Position numbers and translations under genes: made by a program | The notes under the pieces: generated by a model | Database searches by the model: none | What the model saw: only the letters and a program-made list of their open reading frames with translations | What the model was told of the DNA's origin: nothing | Shown here: positions 6,572 through 17,400 of the stretch, piece after piece | Layout of the letters: the number at the start of each line of letters is the position of its first letter | Position numbering within the stretch: position 1 is the first letter of the stretch | Origin: Pseudomonadota bacterium | GTDB lineage: Bacteria > Pseudomonadota > Alphaproteobacteria > Rhizobiales > Rhizobiaceae | Length of the DNA: 23,536 nucleotides | Direction of reading: 5' to 3' | Assembly (NCBI GenBank): GCA_023404095.1 | Contig: JAEYDD010000070.1 | Coordinates: 1 to 23,536 of the forward strand

Positions 6572-7852
6572 ATGCCAAAATATCTGGATCTGTTCGCAGG
6601 GGCTGGCGGTTTGTCGGAAGGTTTTGTTCGGGCCGGCTACTCTCCTGTAGCACATGTGGAAATGGATACCGCAGCGTGTTATACGCTCAAGACTCGGATG
6701 GCATACCACTGGCTTAAAAGTAATCACAATCTGACGCCGTACCACCAATATCTCTGTGGTGAAATCTCGCGTGATGAATTCTATAGTATGATTCCTGAGC
6801 GTATATTGGATTCCATTTTGAATGTCGAAATTTCGTCCGAAACTCTCCCCCGGATATTCCACAAGATAGACTTGTTGCTTGAGGGCGAAAAGCTTGACCT
6901 TATTGTAGGCGGCCCGCCCTGTCAAGCATATTCTCTGGCAGGTCGTTCAAGATCAAAAACGCACATGCTTGGGGATAAAAGGAATTATCTATACAAGTTC
7001 TACGCCGAATTCCTGGAAAAGTATCAGCCCCAGTATTTTGTCTTTGAAAATGTTCTGGGACTTCTTTCCGCGAAAGATGAAGACGGCTCCCTGCACTTTG
7101 AAAACATGCGTAACCTTTTCAAAAAATGCGGATACTCAACTGATTACCGAATTCTGACTGCTTCCGATTTTGGAGTATTGCAGCACCGGAAAAGAATCAT
7201 CCTGATTGGTTGCCGGGGTGAACGATCTGATTTTTATCCGGAAATTCCTGTCATTCAGGAAAAGCACAAAGTTGGAGAATTGTTCTGTGACCTGCCCTCG
7301 GTTCATGCCGGCGAAGGAATGATTACCCCGGTACCAACGCTTCATTATACTGGCAGGTATCTGTACCACTCCGGGATTAAAGAATATGATTGCGAGCCCG
7401 TAACGTTCCATCAGGCACGCCCCAACACCGTGCAGGATCTGGAAATATATAGAATTGCTGTGAATGCATGGAACCAGAGGAAGGAACGAATCGCGTATTC
7501 TGATCTTCCCTCCAGGTTGCAATCACACAAAAACAAAAAGGGATTTTTGGACCGGTTTAAGGTAGTTGCAGGGAATCTCCCATATTCACAAACAGTTGTC
7601 GCACATATAAGCCGGGACGGGCACTACTATATCCACCCTGACATCAAGCAAAACCGTTCTCTCACTCCTCGAGAAGCAGCCCGGCTTCAAACATTTCCTG
7701 ATAACTATTATTTCGAGTCCGTGACCGGCAGGCCTTCGCGAACGCTTGCGTACAAACAAATTGGCAATGCGGTTCCAGTCTGCCTGTCCTACAGTATCGC
7801 TGCAGCTCTGTTTGAACGTTTTGCAAAGGATGATATGAATGAACGAGTATAA
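6572..7852 (+). CDS. drmMII: DNA C5-cytosine methyltransferase, DISARM class 2 type
   Basis: The 426-residue enzyme transfers a methyl group from S-adenosylmethionine to C5 of cytosine in a specific DNA site. All core motifs are seen in order: I (LDLFAGAGGLSEGF, from residue 5), IV with the nucleophile C117 in GGPPCQ, VI (ENV, 159-161), VIII (QHRKR, 204-208), IX (RSLTPREAARLQTFPD, 362-377) and X (QIGNAVP, 396-402). The region between VIII and IX is the target-recognition part, and the target site cannot be read from it. It is the first gene of the cluster and overlaps the next gene by 14 bp. In class 2 DISARM this gene modifies the host genome so that self DNA is recognised. A lone Dcm-type methylase is possible from sequence alone, but drmE/A/B-like neighbours support drmMII. 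Confidence 0.9.
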   Translation: MPKYLDLFAGAGGLSEGFVRAGYSPVAHVEMDTAACYTLKTRMAYHWLKSNHNLTPYHQYLCGEISRDEFYSMIPERILDSILNVEISSETLPRIFHKIDLLLEGEKLDLIVGGPPCQAYSLAGRSRSKTHMLGDKRNYLYKFYAEFLEKYQPQYFVFENVLGLLSAKDEDGSLHFENMRNLFKKCGYSTDYRILTASDFGVLQHRKRIILIGCRGERSDFYPEIPVIQEKHKVGELFCDLPSVHAGEGMITPVPTLHYTGRYLYHSGIKEYDCEPVTFHQARPNTVQDLEIYRIAVNAWNQRKERIAYSDLPSRLQSHKNKKGFLDRFKVVAGNLPYSQTVVAHISRDGHYYIHPDIKQNRSLTPREAARLQTFPDNYYFESVTGRPSRTLAYKQIGNAVPVCLSYSIAAALFERFAKDDMNERV

Positions 7853-9878
7853 ATCGCTTAACGAATTTTATCGTTCCTTTTGTGAGGAAGTTTTGTGCGC
7901 AAGTGACACTGAAACCAGCGGTTGGACAACGGAAGATTTTCTGACCAACGTTATGGTTGAATATTTGGAGGATGCTGGTGAGGTTACAGACCCTATTATT
8001 TGCCCTTTCCGTGGACATGGGCTTCAGATGAATGCATATGCCGTATCCGACGATTACGAATCAGTAGACATATTTGTTAGCATCTATTCCGGCTATGAAC
8101 AGCCACGCTCTGTTTCGCAAACGGACGTTGACGCAGCAATCAAACGCGCCATTCAGCTGTATCATAAGGCAATCAATGATCTTTACACCTCTTTCCAGAA
8201 GGATAACGATACCTACGAGTTTGCGATCACCCTGCACAAACACAAAGACAACATAAAGAATGTGCGTATCTGTGCATTAACCAATGGTTTGGTAAAGCCT
8301 CTTGTCTTAAAAAGCATTACCATTGAAGGTGCCGAGATATCTTTTACTGTTTGGGATATTGACAGACTTTATCGATGCGTTACCTCCGGTAAGATGCGTG
8401 AAACAATAGAAATTGATTTCCAAGAGAAATTTGGGTTCACCATTCCCTGCATCGAGAACACTACAAGCAGCAAATACAGCGTCTACCTGGCAATTGTAAA
8501 TGGCGACCTTCTGGCATCGCTCTACAATGAATTCCGCGATCGTCTTCTTGAAAAAAATGTGCGTTCATTTTTGCAGGTAAAAGGCAATGTCAACAAGGGC
8601 ATTCGTGACACATTGCGGAATGAGCCGGATATGTTTCTTGCATATAACAATGGCATTTCTGTGACTGCAGAAAGTGTTGAAATTCTCCGTGATGAAAACG
8701 GAAAGCCATCCATCAAGCGCATTCGCGATATGCAGATTGTCAATGGCGGACAAACTACTGCATCTATTTTCAACGCTAAGTATGACCGTAAAGCCAGCAT
8801 AGATTTGGCCGAAGTTTTTGTGCAGGTTAAAATTTCCGTTATTCATTCCGTAGATGATATGGATGAGATTGTTCCCAGAATCTCCACGTTTGCGAACACG
8901 CAAAACAAGATCCAAGTTGCCGATTTTTCTGCAAACGATCCCTTTCATCGTCGTCTTGAAGAGCTTTCCCGAACCATTTGGACTCCTTCCTGCAATGGCA
9001 TGAAGCCCCGTAACTGGTTCTACGAGCGCGCCCGTGGCCAGTATGCTGATATGCTTACCCGGGAAACGACTACCAAAAGGAAGAAGGACTACAAAGAAAC
9101 ACATCCACTGTTTACCAAGACTGATCTCGCAAAGTACGAAAACACATGGGATCAGCTTCCCTGGCAGGTAAGCGAAGGCGCTCAAAAAAACTTCCATCGT
9201 TTTATGCTTCGTTTGAAAGAGCGTAATGGATTTGTACCGGATGCTTCTTATTATCAGAATTTGATTTCCAAGGCAATTCTTTTCCGTCGGGCAGAAAAGC
9301 TTGTTCAGCAGCAACAGTTTGGTGGTTATCGTGCCAATATTGTCACATATTCTCTCGCATACCTGTCTTTTAAAACTGCCCAGCGAATTGACCTTTGTCG
9401 CATCTGGAAAGAGCAGGCTTTAACCCCTGCGCTTGAAGCGGCAATTATCGATGTATCCAGATTTGTCCATCAGCTAATTGTAAATCCTCCTGGCGGCGCA
9501 AATATTGGTGAGTGGTGCAAAAAAGAAAAATGTTGGCAAATCGTATGTGAATATGACTATACTCTCAGTTCGGAATTACAGTCAGAGCTGATTTCCGTAT
9601 CCAAACCTGATGCAGCTCTTTCCTCTCCGTCGCAGAGCATTAGGGCCCTGACACAAGAGGAACTTGCGCTCATAGACGAAGCCGCTGCTATCCCCGCAGG
9701 CACTTGGTTCGCCCTGTCGCGCTGGGCAAAAGAAACGAACAATTTCCAGCCTTGGCAGCGTAGCCTTTTGTTTTCTGTTGGCACTGTGGTTGGCCGGGGG
9801 CAAAAGCCAAGTGTCAAACAAGCAGTGCACGCAGTAAAAGCATATCATGAAGCTTTGAAAAAAGGTTTTATCATTTAA
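7839..9878 (+). CDS. AIPR-family (abortive infection phage resistance) protein
   Basis: The 679-residue protein carries the AIPR signature blocks in order: NVRSFLQVKGNVNKGIRDTL (240-259), FLAYNNGISVTA (266-277), IVNGGQTTASIF (300-311) and FANTQNKIQVADFSANDPFH (351-370). AIPR proteins occur in phage-defence loci and were named from lactococcal abortive infection. Their biochemical activity is not settled. The N-terminal part (about 30-145) includes a VDIFVSIY strand that might belong to a nuclease-like fold, which is speculation. The gene starts inside the methyltransferase end (14-bp overlap) and stops 21 bp before the DrmE-like gene, so it is transcribed and probably translated with them. 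AIPR is not one of the canonical DISARM genes, making it an accessory member here. Confidence 0.85.
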   Translation: MNEYKSLNEFYRSFCEEVLCASDTETSGWTTEDFLTNVMVEYLEDAGEVTDPIICPFRGHGLQMNAYAVSDDYESVDIFVSIYSGYEQPRSVSQTDVDAAIKRAIQLYHKAINDLYTSFQKDNDTYEFAITLHKHKDNIKNVRICALTNGLVKPLVLKSITIEGAEISFTVWDIDRLYRCVTSGKMRETIEIDFQEKFGFTIPCIENTTSSKYSVYLAIVNGDLLASLYNEFRDRLLEKNVRSFLQVKGNVNKGIRDTLRNEPDMFLAYNNGISVTAESVEILRDENGKPSIKRIRDMQIVNGGQTTASIFNAKYDRKASIDLAEVFVQVKISVIHSVDDMDEIVPRISTFANTQNKIQVADFSANDPFHRRLEELSRTIWTPSCNGMKPRNWFYERARGQYADMLTRETTTKRKKDYKETHPLFTKTDLAKYENTWDQLPWQVSEGAQKNFHRFMLRLKERNGFVPDASYYQNLISKAILFRRAEKLVQQQQFGGYRANIVTYSLAYLSFKTAQRIDLCRIWKEQALTPALEAAIIDVSRFVHQLIVNPPGGANIGEWCKKEKCWQIVCEYDYTLSSELQSELISVSKPDAALSSPSQSIRALTQEELALIDEAAAIPAGTWFALSRWAKETNNFQPWQRSLLFSVGTVVGRGQKPSVKQAVHAVKAYHEALKKGFII

Positions 9879-9899
9879 ATCAAAAGAGGGTGGTTCCCA

Positions 9900-12491
9900 G
9901 TGGAATGGCAGGACTATATTGCTGACCTGCTGGCACAGAAGTGCAGCTTTGACGGGATTAGTCTGTCATTTAACGAAGGGGCTTCTCTCACTGGCGTTCC
10001 CCCTATTATTAAATCCAGTATTTTGTTGCTTGATCAAATGCTTGCGCAAGAGCTCGACCGCAATTTTTTTGTGTTCCCTGAAAAAACGCAATCCATCTTT
10101 TTCTTCACACTCATCAAACTTCTTCACAACATCACGGAAGGCAAAATCGAGCGTGCCTATGATCCAGGAACATTTCATCCGGGTGAAAAACTAAAACTGG
10201 GTAACGCTATAGTGGAGTTCGTGGGTATTGAGGGGAGTGGCGCTGACCGTAAAATGCGGATCAGACTTGCTGAAGATCTTACTATTACAGCCCCCGTCGA
10301 GTTTTTCCCCTTGTTTCAACTAACTAACACACGTCGGCGTCTCAGCAACAATGCCCTGTATTCTGCTGAAAAGAAGAAGCTCGAATCATTCGCAGAGAAC
10401 TCAGCGGTCGAGGGTCAGGTCATAAATCTCCTAGCCAATTACCGGACACATATGGATAGTTCGATTGTGTTTGTGTCCTCTGTAAGGAATGCCAAGGAAC
10501 TGGTATATTCCTGCAATCTGTGCGGTCACCCTTTGAAAAATCTCATACTGGTTGGGCAAGCCGACTTTGAAGGGCACGTGTACAACATTGGATCCGGGCA
10601 GCTGGGTGGTACTCCTGCTATTGTTCTTGCCTCAGACTTATATGCTGTCTCTTCCATAGCAGATCAGGGACATCCTATTCAGTCAATTATTATTGATGGT
10701 TCCAACGCAAATGCTCTTGCAAATCAAATGGATGCTCTTGATGAAATTCTCCGACTGGGTAAACCTATAACCTGTGTAACTGACATTGTTAATTCCTTTG
10801 ATCTCCAGCCCTTCAGAGACAGAACATTCAATGTGTGGCGTTGGGATGATACGAGTATCACCCACCAGATGTACGATATCAGTGCCCTTGGTTCCGATAT
10901 CAAAGCCAAGCACTGCGCGAACTGGAATGTTAAATACATCGTTACTCAGGGAAATGAAATCAGTTTCTGTATTCGAACCCTGTACGCACTCCGGAACGAA
11001 GTTCAAACGCTTTCTGCCCAAATGCTTAAATTATTCGATAAGTTTTTTGCTCTTGCCTTTACAGCCCTCCGCGAGACAGTTCCGGTTGATGATTCTCAAC
11101 TTTCACAGATAAATATGATTCTGGCAGAGTGCGAGACTATCCTGCATAGCGAAAAAAAATATCTCGCACAAAAAACGTTTGATGATTATTCATCCGTGCT
11201 GGACCATTTTAAAAGAATATTCTCCAAAACATTCTTTTGGCCCAAAAGAGACGCTCTGGCCAATTGTCTTTGTGATGGAAAATACAAAAGCGTTTGTATT
11301 ATTGTTTCAGATCGGACCGACAAAAAGTTCGTAAAAGATTATTGGCAGTCATGGTGCTACCGGCAGCGGAACTTCACGACGCAAATCTATGTTTTGCATC
11401 CTGTTGAGTACTATTCTGCGCAACCGGCCCAATTTGATGTCACAATCGTTGTCAGCTGGCTGAAACGCGCTATAATGCGTAAGATCCTTTATAGTTTCAA
11501 TACACAAGATTACATTGTCTTGCTGTACGACTATGAAAACCGCTGGAAAAATTTCGATACCGCCAAGTGGGCCTCAGCTCTGAACAGCTCACAAACTCAA
11601 CAAGTAATAGCGAAAACATTCCCAAGCAGACATATCCATATGTCTGCCAGCAGATTTACTCTGTCCAGTCATGCTGGTTCTACGGAAGCCCCTAAGACCG
11701 ACGAGGTTTCTGAAATCGAGGTTGTTCTCCGCGAAAACAAGTATCGTCAGTATATTGCAAGTGGAGGTCAAAAATCCGCAGACGAAACAGCGGAGGCCAT
11801 CCCAGTCAACTATATTGGCGGATATTTATCTTTTTTCCGTACAGGGCACAAGATTATATCCGCTACCGATATCATCATGAATGATTCAGAGAACATCGTT
11901 ATTCTTTGTCCTGATCAGCTGAAGATTGGGGACTTTGTTGTTGTCCGGGAAGCCGATCATGATTTGATACGGGAAATAGCTGACGCCATATTATCCCGTT
12001 CCGGGTATCCCGGAGCCCGAAAAATGGCAGGCAAATGGCGGGAAGTATTGCAAATCGAAACATTGTTCTATTCAGATGAAGAGATTTACCAGCATCTTCA
12101 GGCCGCCGGATGCACCAAGGGATATCAGGCTGTAAAAAGATGGATTCATGAAGATGTTATCGCCCCTGACAGCAAGCAGGATCTGGCGCAGATTGCCAAA
12201 GCCACTCAGAGCGACGTTCTCGCTGAGCTTCTGGACCAGGTGTATGATTCTGCCCAAACTGTGCGTAGCGCCCATATTCAAGCAGGAAGAGTACTTACCA
12301 ACCTGCTCCGTCAGAAAATCGTGTCTGCGCTTCATGAGAGAGGCGAGATCGACCCTTTTAATATATGGGAGCCAATCGAGATGCAGGTCGATGGCGTTGG
12401 GCTTGTTCGTATCCTGAAAATAATTGATATTGGTGATCCCGTAACTGTGGATATTGCAGATACCAATCGCCTTATTGACAATGATTTTTAA
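9900..12491 (+). CDS. drmE: DrmE-like protein
   Basis: The 863-residue protein has no strong catalytic motif. The call rests on length, position between the C5 methylase and drmA/drmB as in class 2 DISARM, and fold-like features. Start is GTG at 9900, with AGAGGG upstream. A hydrophobic motif-I-like region (residues 57-75) lacks a GKT loop. Further on, PAIVLASDLYAV (239-250), QSIIIDG (261-267) and PITCVTDI (289-296) resemble helicase motifs Ia, II and III without the DE residues. A long helical middle and a second alpha/beta region follow. The C-terminus has helical segments (KGYQAVKRWIHEDVIAPDS). This suggests a degenerate SF1/SF2 ATPase fold, by inference. DrmE function is not known in published DISARM beyond being needed for defence. 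It could be an unrelated protein of similar size. Confidence 0.7.
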   Translation: MEWQDYIADLLAQKCSFDGISLSFNEGASLTGVPPIIKSSILLLDQMLAQELDRNFFVFPEKTQSIFFFTLIKLLHNITEGKIERAYDPGTFHPGEKLKLGNAIVEFVGIEGSGADRKMRIRLAEDLTITAPVEFFPLFQLTNTRRRLSNNALYSAEKKKLESFAENSAVEGQVINLLANYRTHMDSSIVFVSSVRNAKELVYSCNLCGHPLKNLILVGQADFEGHVYNIGSGQLGGTPAIVLASDLYAVSSIADQGHPIQSIIIDGSNANALANQMDALDEILRLGKPITCVTDIVNSFDLQPFRDRTFNVWRWDDTSITHQMYDISALGSDIKAKHCANWNVKYIVTQGNEISFCIRTLYALRNEVQTLSAQMLKLFDKFFALAFTALRETVPVDDSQLSQINMILAECETILHSEKKYLAQKTFDDYSSVLDHFKRIFSKTFFWPKRDALANCLCDGKYKSVCIIVSDRTDKKFVKDYWQSWCYRQRNFTTQIYVLHPVEYYSAQPAQFDVTIVVSWLKRAIMRKILYSFNTQDYIVLLYDYENRWKNFDTAKWASALNSSQTQQVIAKTFPSRHIHMSASRFTLSSHAGSTEAPKTDEVSEIEVVLRENKYRQYIASGGQKSADETAEAIPVNYIGGYLSFFRTGHKIISATDIIMNDSENIVILCPDQLKIGDFVVVREADHDLIREIADAILSRSGYPGARKMAGKWREVLQIETLFYSDEEIYQHLQAAGCTKGYQAVKRWIHEDVIAPDSKQDLAQIAKATQSDVLAELLDQVYDSAQTVRSAHIQAGRVLTNLLRQKIVSALHERGEIDPFNIWEPIEMQVDGVGLVRILKIIDIGDPVTVDIADTNRLIDNDF

Positions 12492-12656
12492 ATGCCATCA
12501 TTGCTTGGTTCACGGCGTCGCTATGCAACAAATAATCAGATAACCGCTGCTACCTGAATAACGAAAAGGATTCCAATACTCTTTAGTCAGATCCCATAAG
12601 CAAATCTGTTTTTAAAACTTTTTACAGGAATGTGGAGAAATAAGGAGTTTTGCAGT
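12492..12656. other. Gap inside the cluster (165 bp)
   Basis: This is the only sizeable intergenic space in an otherwise tightly packed cluster. It is AT-rich with no ORF and no clear hairpin terminator. It may hold a second promoter or a degraded gene end. I see no convincing -35/-10 pair. Confidence 0.4.
12642..12647 (+). promoter_or_regulatory. Ribosome binding site deciding the NERD-helicase start
   Basis: AAGGAG lies nine bases before the ATG at 12657. The upstream in-frame ATG at 12630 lacks a site and would place the ribosome binding site inside the reading frame. Confidence 0.7.
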
Positions 12657-14402
12657 ATGGCTATTATGATTCCCTCTGTAATCTCTCCAGAGGTAAAGTC
12701 TAATGCTGAGCGCAGGATTTTCGAGTGGTTTAAGGCTGCGCCAGGAACAGACAACTGGATCGTTTTGCATTCACTTGGAATTGCAACTCATAACAGGGTA
12801 ATATACGGTGAAACCGATTTTCTTGTGCTGGCCCCTAACTTGGGAATTTTTGCGCTGGAAGTCAAAGGCGGACGTGTCAGGAGGGAGCGCGGGGTCTGGT
12901 ACTTTACAAACCGGTACAACCAAACAAACAGTAAATCCCGCGGACCTTTTGAGCAAGCTCGTGAGGGTATTTTCAGTATAATGTCGGCACTGAAAAAGCG
13001 CACTAATTCTGAGCATCGAGCGAAAGTTGCCAGCATCCTGTTCAGCTATGGTGTAATGTTTCCTGACATTGAGTTTGAGGCGGGAGGTATAGAAGAGGAG
13101 CAGTGGCAAGTATTCGACTTGCGTGACAGCAGCGATGTAAAATCTTTTATTGTCCGCCTTGCCAATGGTGCCAAAATGAAATGGGAGGAGCATTATGGTC
13201 CAGCCGACCAGTCAAAGCTTCCAGATGTCTCTGACATAAAGTATATTGCGTCCCTGTTGCGTGGAGATTTTGACTGCACCGTACCAATGAGTCTGCAGTT
13301 ACGAAACGCCAATGCTGCATTGATCGCCTTGACGAAAGAGCAATACCGTTGTCTTGATCAGCTTGATGATAATCCCCGATGCTTGATTCAAGGAGCCGCC
13401 GGAACCGGAAAAACATTGCTTGCCATAGAGGAAGCCAAAAAGTCTGTTGCTCAAGGCAACCGGACAGCTTTGTTCTGCTTCAATGCGAATCTTGCGGACT
13501 GGCTTTCCAACTATTTTGCCGGCGTACCGCAGTCACTCCGGCCGCAGTTCGTTGGGACATTTCACAAATTTACGACCCAGCTGGCGCGTGAAGCAAATCT
13601 GCTTCCATCTTATCCGGAAGCACCAGAACGCGTGCAACAGTACTACCAAAAAGATATTCCCGAAGCTGCAGTAACTGCGTTGCGGGGGAAAGATTCCCTT
13701 TTTGACAAAATCATTGTGGACGAATCACAAGATTTGATGCAAGACCGATATCTTGACGTTATGGATATGTGTCTGAGCAAAGGTCTTACAAGGGGTCGCT
13801 GGACAATGTTCGGCGATTTCTCCATGCAAGCCATCTACACGGACGGCTTATCCGGACCCCAACTTTTGGAAAAGCTGGATGACCGATGTTCTTTTATTCG
13901 TTTCAAGCTAACAATCAACTGCCGTAACACCAAACCAATTTGCAGTGAAATTGAAATAGTAACCGGATTCAAAGCACCCAATGAACTCTGGACCAAAGTG
14001 GAAGGTCCGCCAGTGCAATACATAACATGGACGACCATGGATGACCAACAGAAAAAGTTGCAAGCCCTTTTGGGCCAGCTTGTCGAAAAGCGCATTCCAC
14101 CAGAGCAAATCACGATTTTATCTCCAAAGAAAAAATGCGAGTCTGTGGTGTCTTTGATCAATGGGTATACAATTCGCGACTTTAAAGTACCGCCCGGGAA
14201 CAGCATCACCTTTTGCACAATTCAGGGCTATAAAGGATTGGAGAATACCATTGTCATTCTCACTGACATTGAAGGTTACTCTGCAGACAAGTTAATGTAC
14301 GTGGGACTAAGCCGCGCATGTTCCGCTCTGTTTGTTTTTGAAACAGAACAGGCAAAAGGTGAATACGATGCCCTTTTGATGAGGAGGTTGCTCAATGAGT
14401 GA
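12657..14402 (+). CDS. NERD nuclease-domain / UvrD-like SF1 helicase
   Basis: The 581-residue protein joins two modules. The NERD domain (about 15-180) has the nuclease core D54 and E68-V-K70 (GETDFLVLAP, FALEVKGG), a PD-(D/E)xK-like metal site. A UvrD-like SF1 helicase follows: Walker A GAAGTGKT (246-253), motif II IVDESQDL (353-360), motif III WTMFGDFSMQAIY, motif IV FKLTINCRNTKPI, motif V ITFCTIQGYKGLENT and motif VI YVGLSRAC (548-555). It is likely an ATP-driven DNA translocase or helicase with a DNA-cutting domain, matching a restriction role. It overlaps the drmA start by 8 bp, so it belongs to the operon. It is not a canonical DISARM gene and is the most likely effector addition. The start at 12657 is set by the ribosome binding site. 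Confidence 0.9.
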   Translation: MAIMIPSVISPEVKSNAERRIFEWFKAAPGTDNWIVLHSLGIATHNRVIYGETDFLVLAPNLGIFALEVKGGRVRRERGVWYFTNRYNQTNSKSRGPFEQAREGIFSIMSALKKRTNSEHRAKVASILFSYGVMFPDIEFEAGGIEEEQWQVFDLRDSSDVKSFIVRLANGAKMKWEEHYGPADQSKLPDVSDIKYIASLLRGDFDCTVPMSLQLRNANAALIALTKEQYRCLDQLDDNPRCLIQGAAGTGKTLLAIEEAKKSVAQGNRTALFCFNANLADWLSNYFAGVPQSLRPQFVGTFHKFTTQLAREANLLPSYPEAPERVQQYYQKDIPEAAVTALRGKDSLFDKIIVDESQDLMQDRYLDVMDMCLSKGLTRGRWTMFGDFSMQAIYTDGLSGPQLLEKLDDRCSFIRFKLTINCRNTKPICSEIEIVTGFKAPNELWTKVEGPPVQYITWTTMDDQQKKLQALLGQLVEKRIPPEQITILSPKKKCESVVSLINGYTIRDFKVPPGNSITFCTIQGYKGLENTIVILTDIEGYSADKLMYVGLSRACSALFVFETEQAKGEYDALLMRRLLNE

Positions 14403-17400
14403 TACTCGCCGCGATCAGCTGATTGACTATATCGAAAAAGAATTCATCGGTCCTGATCCTATTGACTGGCCGGGAATGATCCAAAGCAACGGGGAAGAGA
14501 TTCTTACTACGGATCCCCCCCGGACCCGTTATATTGCAGGCATTTTGTATCCAAGGGAAACAACCGACACCGATGCAGACACCCGGGAAGGCGAAAGTCT
14601 TCCGCTGGAAATTTCCGAAGAAGAGGATCCTGGAATCGTTCCCACAAGCAAACCGGGAGAATCTGCAGATTTTTTGGAAAACGCCGAAGAGCTTATCAAC
14701 CGCTCCAACGCCTACAGGCAGTCTGCAATCAGCATCACAGTATCCGTAAAAGACGATGACCAGATCAAAGTCTTTGTCTCCGCTGGCACATATGCTACTG
14801 TTACCTCTACCGATCCCAAAACTGGTAAAACGTCCACGGTATATCCCCGCTCCTCTATCCAGTGGGAAAATGACGGGGCTTTTCTTGTGCTTCCCACGAC
14901 CACAAACCGGCTGACCAAGGTCAGCATTCCTGGAACTGGTCTGCAATTTGACATTACATATCGGTACTCCGTTGGAGCAAGCAGCATATATACATTCACA
15001 CTTGAAAATGTCCGAAAAAAAACGTCCCCCTCTGTCCGGGATGACGAGTGTTATTTTCAGGTAAAGTTCCAACTAATATCCAGCAAAGGATTTTCCCCTT
15101 TGTCTTCCGGTCAACGCGTTACCGAAGATGAAGATTACCAATCCAACCTTCTTTTGTACCGCAATGTCCACAATTATGCAATCGGGCATGGTTGTGCTGC
15201 TGACTGGGAAGACGCCCCTGTAGTGAGCTGGATTTCAACCGCTGTATTCCCCCGGTATGATATTAAGCCCATTGTTCCCAGCACCATCGATGGAGTTTCC
15301 TTGGAGATGCTCAAAATGAGTCCGCAAGGAGATTTCGAGTCTGTTCTTAGGGAACTTCGGTTATTGTGCCTGAAATATAGTGAGTGGATCAACGGCTTGG
15401 AGATTATGCGTAATACATTGTCCCCGGAATATCTCGCCACCGCCAACCGCCATATTGAAAACTGCAAAGCCTGCCTTTCGCGTATGGAAAGCGGCATTGA
15501 CCTTTTGGAGCAAGATGAATCTGTGCGCATTGCATTCCAATATATGAACCTTGCTATGTTGATGCAGCAATTGCATTACAATCTTCCTCTCCAGACCTGG
15601 GAGTCTGACGGGGCTGACGACATCTGTTTGGCTAACCCTGTTATGCTTCCAGATGAAACCAATCCTGACACATGGGGTGAAAGCAAATCCCGCTACGGCA
15701 AATGGCGTCCTTTTCAGCTTGCTTTCATATTAATGAATCTTCGCTCCATGCATGACCGCAAAAGTCCGGAGCGCAGTGTGGTCGATCTGATTTGGTTTCC
15801 CACTGGTGGTGGAAAAACGGAAGCTTACTTGGGGTTGTCCGCATATACAATTTTTGTCCGGCGCCTTCAAAACAAAGATGACAAAGGGACTGCCATTCTC
15901 ATGCGTTATACCCTGCGTTTGCTCACTGCTCAGCAATATGAGCGTGCTTCCGCCATGATTTGCGCCTGTGATCTGATCCGGGAGAGGGAGCCGCATCTCT
16001 TTGGGGAAAACCGTATTACAATCGGGCTTTGGGTAGGATCTTCCACAACCCCAAACAAGGAGAAGGATGCATTGGATGCCTTCACAAAGCTCTACAACAA
16101 CGGCGGCAGCAATCCTTTTGTCATATTAAAATGTCCCTGGTGTGGTGCCCAGATGGGGCCGGTTTCCAAGGGGAAGAACAAGTGGGCCGTTCCCGGATAC
16201 AGGAAAATCCCTACTGGAAGCCGGTCTTTCCGCTTTGCTTTTCGTTGCAGTAACAACCTTTGCGATTTTTCCAGAAAGGAACTACCGCTTTTTGTCGTTG
16301 ACGAAACCATTTACAAGTATCCCCCAACTCTTCTTTTGGGCACAGTCGATAAATTTGCCATGTTGCCGTTCCTGCCGAAAGCGCAAAGCCTGTTTGGTTA
16401 TGAAAATGGTAATAAAATCACATCTCCGGATCTTATTATTCAGGACGAGTTACATCTGATATCTGGTCCTCTCGGCTCGATGGTTGGTCATTATGAAACA
16501 ATGATCCAAGAACTCTGCACCACCCAGACCCCCTCGGGCAAAATCCGGCCCAAGATAGTGGCCTCCACAGCTACAATCAGCCGTGCAAAGTCGCAATGCC
16601 ATGCTTTGTACTGCTGCAGGAAAGAAGACGTCTTTCAATTTCCTCCTTCGGGTCTGGACGCCGGGGACTCCTTTTTTGCAAAGGAAGCCACTGATCAAAA
16701 CGGCCGCAGGTATGTTGGTATTCTTGCAACAGGCTCATCCTCTGATGCAACAACCGCCATCCGTTTGTATGCTGCGCTCCTTTATGGTGCAAAAGCCATA
16801 GCCGTTAACAAAGAGTCAGACCGCGACCCCTATTGGACAAATATCGGATATTATAACAGCATTCGCGAACTCGGGCAGGCTGCCACATGGATCAGGGCTG
16901 ACATAGATCAGCATCTGGATGTTATGTATAAGCGGCGTTTTGCGGAAAAGCGATACCCGTCACAAGACGAATACCGTAAAAGCAGACGGTATATCTCACG
17001 TGAAGAAGAGCTTACAAGCCGGATATCCGGCAGTGATGTCACGGCCAGTCTTGCCAATCTCAGTATTCCATATGTTGGAGCAATTGAGTCCGATGGCAAA
17101 AGCGTCACACGCCCAATCGATATCTGTCTTGCCACCAACATGATATCCGTAGGCCTTGATGTATCACGCCTTGGCTTGATGACAGTTGCAGGTCAGCCCA
17201 AAACGACTTCCGAGTACATTCAGGCCACCAGCCGCGTTGGGCGTAATGCTGAGAGTGCGCCGGGTCTTGTATTTGTTATTTATCGCCCGGGTCGCCCCCG
17301 TGACAAATCCCACTATGAACATTTTAAGTCTTACCATTCCAGAATTTACTGTAATGTCGAGCCCACAAGTGTAACGCCTTTTTCCGCTCCTGTTCGTGAA

